The notes under the pieces were generated by a model. It was given only the letters and a program-made list of their open reading frames with translations, had not been told where the DNA came from and ran no database searches. This document shows, in pieces, positions 31,746 through 36,830 of a stretch of DNA of 36,830 nucleotides; the first letter of the stretch is position 1; every line of letters begins with the position of its first letter. Both the position numbers and the translations under genes were made by a program. Origin of the DNA: Sulfuricella sp. (GTDB lineage Bacteria; Pseudomonadota; Gammaproteobacteria; Burkholderiales; Sulfuricellaceae). The stretch spans positions 8,997-45,826 of the forward strand of contig JAQTLK010000005.1 of the NCBI GenBank assembly GCA_028714955.1, written 5' to 3'.

Positions 31746-32279
31746 TTGCGCAAGATCAGAATAAATATCGAGAAACAAATGCTGGTGCTCCTGGAGGACG
31801 ATTCTCCACTGAGGACCTACCCGGTTTCCACCGCCAAATATGGCGTGGGAGAGCGGTCCGGCAGTCTTTGTACCCCGCGTGGCAAGCACCTGATCCGCGC
31901 CAAGATCGGCGCGGGTCAACCCGTTAACGCGGTCTTTGCGGGACGACGCCCCACGGGCGAAATTTATACGCCCGAACTCGGGTTGCGCTTTCCCGAACGG
32001 GACTGGATACTCAGCCGCATCCTCTGGCTCTCCGGTTGCGAGCCCGGCTCCAACCGGCTTGGCGAAGTGGATACCATGCGCCGCTATATATACATCCACG
32101 GCACGGCCGATGAAGGCGCAATCGGCCGCCCGGTTTCTCACGGGTGCGTGCGCATGCGCAACCAGGACATTATGGAATTGTTCGACCTGGTGCCCGCCGG
32201 GACGCCAGTGGAAATCGTGGCCGGCGATGACGTTCGGGAAAAGGGGGGTGGCGAGCCCGACCCCCGGCACTTGCAATAA
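31746..32279 (+). CDS. L,D-transpeptidase (YkuD-domain) without signal peptide
   Basis: YkuD-fold protein, 177 aa. The catalytic motif runs YIHGTADEGAIGRPVSHGCVRM, with the nucleophile Cys in SHGCVRM and the upstream His in YIHGT. In known members the Cys attacks peptidoglycan stem peptides to make 3-3 crosslinks or attach proteins. No signal peptide or membrane segment precedes the domain: the first strand begins at RKIRINIEKQML. The start is TTG 31746 with AGG five bases upstream; the next ATG (31779) would remove that strand, and an in-frame TGA lies at 31728. Export by another route, or a cytoplasmic role, is open. The last roughly ten codons are antisense to the 3' arm of the SRP RNA gene. 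Confidence 0.88.
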   Translation: MRKIRINIEKQMLVLLEDDSPLRTYPVSTAKYGVGERSGSLCTPRGKHLIRAKIGAGQPVNAVFAGRRPTGEIYTPELGLRFPERDWILSRILWLSGCEPGSNRLGEVDTMRRYIYIHGTADEGAIGRPVSHGCVRMRNQDIMELFDLVPAGTPVEIVAGDDVREKGGGEPDPRHLQ

Positions 32280-32345
32280 ATAGCTGTGGCTGCTGGCTTC
32301 CGCCCCTGACCAGGTTCACTACCTTGCAATGCGGGGAGGCCCGCC
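32250..32345 (-). ncRNA. ffs: signal recognition particle 4.5S RNA
   Basis: Short bacterial SRP RNA that binds Ffh to target nascent membrane proteins. On the minus strand the conserved apical region reads GTGAACCTGGTCAGG, GGCGGAAGCC (GGAA tetraloop) and AGCAGCCACAG, the Ffh-binding symmetric and asymmetric loops. The terminal stem pairs GGCGGGCC...CCCCGCATTGCAA at the 5' side with TTGCAAGTGCCGGGGG...GGCTCGCC at the 3' side. Ends are set from this pairing and are approximate by a few bases; CCCCCC then TTTT follows on the 3' side. It overlaps the end of the convergent L,D-transpeptidase frame by about 30 bases. I see no clear promoter, and 5' processing from a longer transcript is possible. 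Confidence 0.88.
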
Positions 32346-32397
32346 ATAAAACTGTGATGCTGAAATCAGCCGGCGGCACATGGATTGCGCGCGGCTC

Positions 32398-32428
32398 AAA
32401 AACAAAGGGCTCGGAATGCTCCAAGCCC
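32398..32428 (-). terminator. intrinsic terminator after tRNA-Glu
   Basis: On the minus strand GGGCTTGGA, a GCAT loop and TCCGAGCCC form a 9-bp stem (one G-U), followed by TTTGTTTTT. It lies 11 bases past the tRNA 3' end and upstream of the SRP RNA gene. Confidence 0.85.
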
Positions 32429-32439
32429 CTCTTTTTATC

Positions 32440-32515
32440 TGGCGTCCCCAACGAGATTCGAACTCGTGTTACCGCCGTGAAAGGGCGGTGTCCTAGGCCT
32501 CTAGACGATAGGGAC
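32440..32515 (-). tRNA. tRNA-Glu (anticodon UUC)
   Basis: 76 bases including an encoded CCA. The acceptor stem pairs GTCCCTA-like 5' bases with TGGGGAC at the 3' end; the anticodon loop reads CCCTTTCACGG with UUC; the T arm contains GTTCGAATC. It matches the E. coli tRNA-Glu sequence closely (ATCGTCTAGAGGCCTAGGA in the D arm). It lies eight bases after the stop of a small membrane-protein gene on the same strand and is followed by an intrinsic terminator. Confidence 0.97.
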
Positions 32516-32523
32516 TGAAACTT

Positions 32524-32709
32524 TTACTTCTTTGTAAGCTGGGTCGTCGCCAGTCCGACCAGTAACAAAACAAATCCGGCGGGAACAAAACTCAACCAAA
32601 AACCAATTTTTTCGCCATCCCCCGTGGGCAGGCTATAAAAACCCGCCACCAGGCCGATAACCGTAAAAAAGAAACCAACGTACGATGAGACTACACCCAG
32701 CCGGTTCAT
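32524..32709 (-). CDS. small two-helix membrane protein
   Basis: A 61-aa protein with two strongly hydrophobic segments, about residues 6-27 (VVSSYVGFFFTVIGLVAGFY) and 37-55 (FWLSFVPAGFVLLLVGLA), joined by a short polar turn LPTGDGEK and ending in the basic tail TQLTKK. I do not recognise a family. The start is ATG 32709, but no good ribosome-binding site is seen (CCAAAAA precedes it), which lowers confidence. It ends eight bases before tRNA-Glu on the same strand, so it and the tRNA may share a transcript. Confidence 0.6.
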   Translation of the reverse strand: MNRLGVVSSYVGFFFTVIGLVAGFYSLPTGDGEKIGFWLSFVPAGFVLLLVGLATTQLTKK

Positions 32710-32812
32710 TTTTTGGTTTCGTCGTGCAAAAAACTGGGCGAATTATAGGTGTCCATGGAACAGACGTCAAGCACATACTGGGGCTGGTGCTATCTTTCCC
32801 GTTTGCGTCCGG

Positions 32813-35356
32813 TCACGATGGAAGCGCTTCCACGTGTCGCGCCACGGCATCGAGGCCTGTTTCCATGCGCTGCAAGCCGAGCTCGATGCTCTCCCAGTCG
32901 CCTTCTTGTGCGGCGCGCTCCACCTTGCGGGCATATGCGGCCATGCCGGTTGCTGCAATGTAGGTGGAGGCGCCCTTGATTTCGTGGGCCGCGCGCTGAC
33001 AGGCGGCGGAGTCCCTGGCGGCAAGCGCCGCGGCTATTTGTCCCAGCAGCGGGCGGGTCGTGGTCAGGTAAAGCACGAGCATTTCTCTTTGAAATGTCTG
33101 GTCCTTGCCCAGCTTTGAATTCAGGCTCGCCATGTCAATCGCGGCCTGCACCGATGATGGCGGCGCGAAGCGCAGCAGGATAGCTTCCAGGGATTCCGTG
33201 TCAAGCGGTTTCACCAGATAATCATCCATGCCGCCTGCGAGGCAGCGTTCGCGGTCGCCAGGCATGGCATTGGCGGTCATGGCGACAATAGGCTGACGAG
33301 AGAGGTGGGGTTGCTCGTTGCGGCGAATTTCCGCTGTTGCCTCAAAACCATCGAGCCCCGGCATTTGGCAGTCCATCAGAATCAGGTCGTAGCGGGAACG
33401 GCTTGCCGCCTGTACCGCCTCCTGCCCGTCGGCAGCCATTTCGGGCTCGATGCCGAAGCGCGCCAGCATGTGCTGGATGACTTTCTGATTGACGCCGTTG
33501 TCTTCCGCAACCAGCACGCGCATGGACCGGGGAATGGCCACGCCTTCCTCATGTCTGGCGGCTTCCGCGTCCCGGCCTGCTCCAGCCGCCTTTGCCAGGC
33601 GCGCGGTGAACCAGAAACGGCTGCCTTCCCCCGCTGCGCTTTCCATGCCGATTTCCCCGCCCATGAGTTCAGCCAGTTGCTTTGAAATGGCCAGACCCAG
33701 CCCCGTGCCGCCATATTTGCGCGTGGTGGAACCGTCGGCCTGCGAGAAGGATTGAAACAATCGGGATGCGGCCTGCGGCGCAATGCCGATGCCGGTGTCG
33801 CGCACTTCGAAATGCACGACGAAGTCGCTGGCTGTTTCTTCCTGCAGGCGGACATCGATGACGATTTCACCCTGGTCGGTGAATTTGATCGCATTGTCGG
33901 TCAGGTTGGCAAGAATCTGCCGCAGCCGGCCTGGGTCTCCATGCAGCAGGGAAGGCAGCGCCGCTTCGATGTGGCATGCCAGATGCAGCCCCTTGCGCTG
34001 GATGCGCGGGGCGAATAATTTCCTGATTCCTTCGACGGTTTCGCGGAGGTCGAAGTCGATGAGGTCGAGTTCGAGCTTGCCGGCCTCGATTTTCGAGAAA
34101 TCGAGGATGTCGTTGATGATGGTCAGCAGCGCTGCCGCGGACTGGCTGATGGTTTCGGCGTAATCGCGTTGCCGGGGAGACAGCGGCGTGTCGAGCAGGA
34201 GGCTGACCATGCCGGTGATGCCATTCATCGGCGTGCGGATTTCGTGGCTGACGTTGGCGACGAATTCCGATTTCAGTTTCGAGGCTTCAAGCGCGGTGTC
34301 ATAGGCCTTTTTAAGGGCTTCTTCCGCCAGCTTGCGTTCGGTGATGTCGCGGATAATCGCCTGGGTAATGACCTGGTTGTCCAGGGTCATGGAGTGCAAG
34401 GCGATTTCAGCCGGGAAGATGGTTCCATCCGCTCTTTTCCCTTGCCACTCGAAATAGCAGTGGCCTTCCGCCATTGCCTGACGGATATGCGCCATGGCAT
34501 AGGAGGGGGTGTCCGTGCCATCGGCCTGCCGCGGCGGGCCGAGGTCCGCAGGAACCATTTGCGTGAATTGGCGGGGCGAAGCGACCTGGAACATGAGCAA
34601 TGCAGCGGGGTTGCAGTCGACGAAATGCTCCTCGCTCATCAACACGATCCCGTCCGAGTTGGTGTCGAACAGCGTCTTGAATTTCAGTCGCCCCTTTTCA
34701 ATTTCCAGCGCCTGCTGGGCCGCGCGCCGGATGACCAGGATGGCGATGACGATGCCCAGAATGGCGGCTGATATGCCGAGCAGAATCATGAGCAGTTTGG
34801 TCTGGCGATACGATTGCGCGGCTTCTTCCGCAGCCTTGTGGCTTGCGTCGCGCTGCAGCTTGAGCAACTCGTCCAGTTCATGCAGCAGCTTTTTCTGGAC
34901 CGGGATCGCCTGCGTGGTCAGTATCTCCAGTGCCGAGGCGCTGTCGTGGTCGGTGGCGCGTTCGATGGCCCGGATAACGATGGGCTGGGTAATTGAGGTC
35001 AGGTTGTCGATGTTTGCCAGCACGGCGGCTTCTGCCTTGCTGGAAATCATGGCGTGCAGTTTCTGCCGCGCCTTGGTGAAGGCGATGCCATAGGCGTAGA
35101 AGCGTTGCGTTTCATCGTCCTGCGCAAACGGATCCTGCAACACCACGATGGTGTGCATGCTGATGGCACGTTCGCGCAGGGCATCGCGCATGCTGGTGGC
35201 GAGTTCGACCTTGACGTTGTTTTTTTCGACGATCCCCCTCATGCGGCTGTTTATGGCATCCATCTGCTTCAGGCCAATCACCGTGAGCGCGACCATCAGT
35301 GCCAGCACCAGCGCAAAGCCGGCACCAACGTCTAACTTCATGCTACGTGCAAACAT
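32813..35356 (-). CDS. hybrid sensor histidine kinase with PAS, receiver and HPt domains
   Basis: Membrane sensor kinase, 847 aa. Order: membrane segment (about residues 9-29), an extracytoplasmic four-helix-bundle (4HB-MCP-like) domain, second membrane segment (about 185-207, [21 protein letters not shown]), PAS (about 220-345), HisKA with [11 protein letters not shown], ATPase with NAIKF, DTGIGI and [10 protein letters not shown], receiver with phospho-Asp in [13 protein letters not shown], and a C-terminal HPt domain with His in [12 protein letters not shown]. It thus holds every phosphorelay element except the output regulator, which is not adjacent. The start is ATG 35356; ATG 35341 (MKLDVG) is an alternative. 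It diverges from a CBS-domain gene. Confidence 0.93.
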   Translation of the reverse strand: MFARSMKLDVGAGFALVLALMVALTVIGLKQMDAINSRMRGIVEKNNVKVELATSMRDALRERAISMHTIVVLQDPFAQDDETQRFYAYGIAFTKARQKLHAMISSKAEAAVLANIDNLTSITQPIVIRAIERATDHDSASALEILTTQAIPVQKKLLHELDELLKLQRDASHKAAEEAAQSYRQTKLLMILLGISAAILGIVIAILVIRRAAQQALEIEKGRLKFKTLFDTNSDGIVLMSEEHFVDCNPAALLMFQVASPRQFTQMVPADLGPPRQADGTDTPSYAMAHIRQAMAEGHCYFEWQGKRADGTIFPAEIALHSMTLDNQVITQAIIRDITERKLAEEALKKAYDTALEASKLKSEFVANVSHEIRTPMNGITGMVSLLLDTPLSPRQRDYAETISQSAAALLTIINDILDFSKIEAGKLELDLIDFDLRETVEGIRKLFAPRIQRKGLHLACHIEAALPSLLHGDPGRLRQILANLTDNAIKFTDQGEIVIDVRLQEETASDFVVHFEVRDTGIGIAPQAASRLFQSFSQADGSTTRKYGGTGLGLAISKQLAELMGGEIGMESAAGEGSRFWFTARLAKAAGAGRDAEAARHEEGVAIPRSMRVLVAEDNGVNQKVIQHMLARFGIEPEMAADGQEAVQAASRSRYDLILMDCQMPGLDGFEATAEIRRNEQPHLSRQPIVAMTANAMPGDRERCLAGGMDDYLVKPLDTESLEAILLRFAPPSSVQAAIDMASLNSKLGKDQTFQREMLVLYLTTTRPLLGQIAAALAARDSAACQRAAHEIKGASTYIAATGMAAYARKVERAAQEGDWESIELGLQRMETGLDAVARHVEALPS

Positions 35357-35381
35357 TATTATGCAAGATATTGATGTTTAA

Positions 35382-35398
35382 TGATAAAACAATTATCA
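35382..35398. promoter_or_regulatory. inverted repeat in the hybrid kinase/CBS divergent spacer
   Basis: TGATAA-AACAA-TTATCA, just upstream of the kinase start on the minus strand in an AT-rich region. It is operator-like; no regulator can be named. Confidence 0.4.
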
Positions 35399-35507
35399 CA
35401 CAGACTACTGGAGAATTTTTACCCGGTGCCGGCAGTCCAATCGAGTCAAAATGATCGCATAATTGGCCCGTGTAGTTTCCATTAAACTGCAAAAGGAGTT
35501 GATGACC

Positions 35508-35957
35508 ATGTTGCTGCGCGATGTCCTGACTGTAAAAGGCGGGAGCATTTTCAGTGTTGCTCCGGAGGTTCTGGTGACGGAGGCGATTGACAGGATGGTG
35601 AGCCATGATATCGGTTCCCTGGTGGTGCTCGATGCGACGGGGAAGGTGGCCGGCATCATCACCGAGCGCGACATATTGCGCGCGGCTCACAAGCATGCCT
35701 GCGACCTGGCCCGGCTCAGGGTCAAGGACTTGATGACCACGCGGCTCTTCCAGGCCGGTCCGCAAGACACCATCGACCAGGCACGAGCCATCATGACGGA
35801 AAACCGGATTCGCCATCTGCCCGTCATGCTGGGAGACGAATTGCTCGGCGTGCTTACTTTTCACGATGTTGCAAGAGCCGTCCTGGAGCAGGCCAGATTC
35901 GAAAATCAGCTCTTGAAGAAATACATCAAGGACTGGCCGGAAGAAACAGGCACCTGA
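35508..35957 (+). CDS. tandem CBS-domain protein
   Basis: A 149-aa protein made of a CBS pair. CBS 1 (about residues 5-60) ends LVVLDATGKVAGIITERDIL and CBS 2 (about 75-130) ends RHLPVMLGDELLGVLTFHDV; both carry the nucleotide-binding G-h-h-T/S-x-x-D motif (GIITERD, GVLTFHD). Such stand-alone pairs bind adenosine nucleotides and modulate partner proteins. AAAAGGAG is 9 bases before ATG 35508, which decides this start; ATG 35502 would leave only three bases. It is divergent from the hybrid kinase, which may be coincidental, and convergent with the DUF302 gene. Confidence 0.88.
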   Translation: MLLRDVLTVKGGSIFSVAPEVLVTEAIDRMVSHDIGSLVVLDATGKVAGIITERDILRAAHKHACDLARLRVKDLMTTRLFQAGPQDTIDQARAIMTENRIRHLPVMLGDELLGVLTFHDVARAVLEQARFENQLLKKYIKDWPEETGT

Positions 35958-36009
35958 CTATTGCTTTCCTCCGTGCCAGTTGGGCGAGGGAAGAGGGGAC
36001 GCTCAGGCT

Positions 36010-36399
36010 TCACGCATGGAGCGCATCCCTTACCCGCTCCAGCCGAGCGCGAACTTCGCTTGCCAGTTGCCCGATGCCGGGCTTGTCCACCAGCTTCAGC
36101 ACGGCTACGGGATCCATGAAGGCGACCGTGACCGTGCCGTCGGCCTCCTCGCGCACCACCACGTTGCACGGCAGCAGCAACCCGATATCCGGGTCGGCCT
36201 CGATGGCGCGATGCGCCAGCGGCGGATTGCAGGCGCCGAGTATGCGGTAGGGCCGGCTGTCGATGTTGAGCTTGGCTTTCATGGTGGCTTTGACATCGAT
36301 GTCTGCCAGTACGCCGAAGCCTTCTGTTTTCAGAGCGTTGACCGTTTTTTCGACGGCCGCGTCGAAGGGGATGCCGAGTTGCGTGCTGAATCCGTACAT
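36010..36399 (-). CDS. DUF302 family protein
   Basis: A 129-aa single-domain DUF302 protein. Recognisable are the start [27 protein letters not shown]-type strand-helix (written here only in part: [16 protein letters not shown]), [18 protein letters not shown] with the conserved Cys, [12 protein letters not shown] and [10 protein letters not shown]. Related proteins are small, often near redox or sulfur genes, and of uncertain role. No signal peptide in this copy. The start at ATG 36399 has GGAG ten bases upstream; a frame open further upstream is not family-like. It converges on the CBS gene. Confidence 0.88.
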   Translation of the reverse strand: MYGFSTQLGIPFDAAVEKTVNALKTEGFGVLADIDVKATMKAKLNIDSRPYRILGACNPPLAHRAIEADPDIGLLLPCNVVVREEADGTVTVAFMDPVAVLKLVDKPGIGQLASEVRARLERVRDALHA

Positions 36400-36476
36400 A
36401 GCCTGTTTCTCCGTTGAAATTGATGAGATGGAAATTATAACGGGCTGGCGCGGCTCCCGAGTCCACTGAGCTGAAT

Positions 36477-36830
36477 TTATCGAGCTTCGCGCACCGCCCA
36501 TACGCTGAAATGGCGTCCCCGCTTCTGGCCGACACCCACCGCGCCCTGTTCCAGATAGAGCGCCCAGGCCCAATCGGGCTCGAAGGCGCTGGTGGTGGCC
36601 GACCAGTAGGCCGCTTGCACCGCTTCGAAAGGATGGCCGGATGGCAGGGCGGGGCTGTGCCGCGCGCAATCCACCAGGGATTCGAGTTCATTGATGTTTG
36701 GCAGCCGCCATGGCCCCTGCTTGCCAGTGCCGGCCTGGTTCAGTCTGGCGACGGCGGCCAGCGCCTCGTCCCAGCTTGCAGGCTGGCGGGCGATGTCAGC
36801 ATCGCGTCGCCAGCAAAGCCCGGTCAGGCG
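36477..36830 (-). CDS. DUF1566 (Lcl C-terminal-like) protein, C-terminal part
   Basis: The minus-strand frame is open from the window edge to the TAA at 36477-36479, giving the last 117 residues. The motifs [23 protein letters not shown] and [16 protein letters not shown]...FSVWAVR are those of DUF1566 domains, found in exported or surface proteins of many proteobacteria. The N terminus and any signal peptide lie outside the window. Function unknown. Confidence 0.85.
   Translation of the reverse strand, partial: RLTGLCWRRDADIARQPASWDEALAAVARLNQAGTGKQGPWRLPNINELESLVDCARHSPALPSGHPFEAVQAAYWSATTSAFEPDWAWALYLEQGAVGVGQKRGRHFSVWAVREAR

Noticed and set aside
1-36830. CRISPR array, prophage or complete insertion sequence
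   Set aside because: No regularly spaced direct repeats, integrase, transposase or phage structural genes were seen on either strand.

Overview
The window reads as GC-rich, gene-dense chromosome from a betaproteobacterium. It holds DksA, a complete rnfABCDGE operon, FIST and DUF1841 genes beside nth, a CbbY-type phosphatase and a zf-CHCC protein next to ilvE. CbbY points to Calvin-cycle metabolism, so an autotrophic member of the Nitrosomonadales/Gallionellales is a reasonable guess. No marker gene in the window proves it. There is no phage, CRISPR array, rRNA or full insertion sequence.

Layout. Positions 1-5391 (+) encode a YbhGFSR-like exporter: membrane-fusion protein, a tandem-ATPase ABC protein and two ABC-2 permeases, all overlapping. 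A 161-bp MITE-like element with CTAG target duplications (5392-5552) separates it from a TctDE-like two-component system on the minus strand (5570-7650). Positions 7862-10455 (+) carry ilvE, a small zinc-finger gene, an ArnD-like deformylase and a Bcp peroxiredoxin. cbbY (-) converges on bcp and diverges from dksA (+). rnfABCDGE (11934-17174) runs into nth, a FIST-domain gene and a DUF1841 gene. A repeat-rich spacer precedes a low-molecular-weight tyrosine phosphatase gene. On the minus strand from 27300 to 20137 lie an acyl-CoA synthetase/GNAT fusion (Pat-like), mtnA, a class II aldolase, a small unknown gene and a CBS-PAS-GGDEF-EAL regulator. Divergent from the fusion gene is a + strand run: HDAC-like deacetylase, archease, RtcB RNA ligase, a purine phosphoribosyltransferase and a methylthioinosine/methylthioadenosine phosphorylase (27385-31527). 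A cytoplasmic-looking L,D-transpeptidase gene (+) then converges on the SRP 4.5S RNA gene (-), whose 3' end appears to overlap the transpeptidase reading frame. tRNA-Glu(UUC) and a 61-aa membrane protein follow on the minus strand. The right end has a hybrid histidine kinase, a CBS-pair protein, a DUF302 protein and the C-terminal part of a DUF1566 protein.

How the genes fit together. The best-supported unexpected theme is methylthioadenosine recycling. A phosphorylase with inosine-type specificity residues sits beside a hypoxanthine-type phosphoribosyltransferase, and mtnA overlaps a class II aldolase gene a few kb away. Together they could form a DHAP-shunt-type route that gives back purine and DHAP. 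A second theme is reversible protein acetylation: a Pat-like acetyltransferase and an HDAC-like deacetylase diverge from one short spacer holding two palindromes. A third is RNA repair (archease plus RtcB) inside the deacetylase operon.
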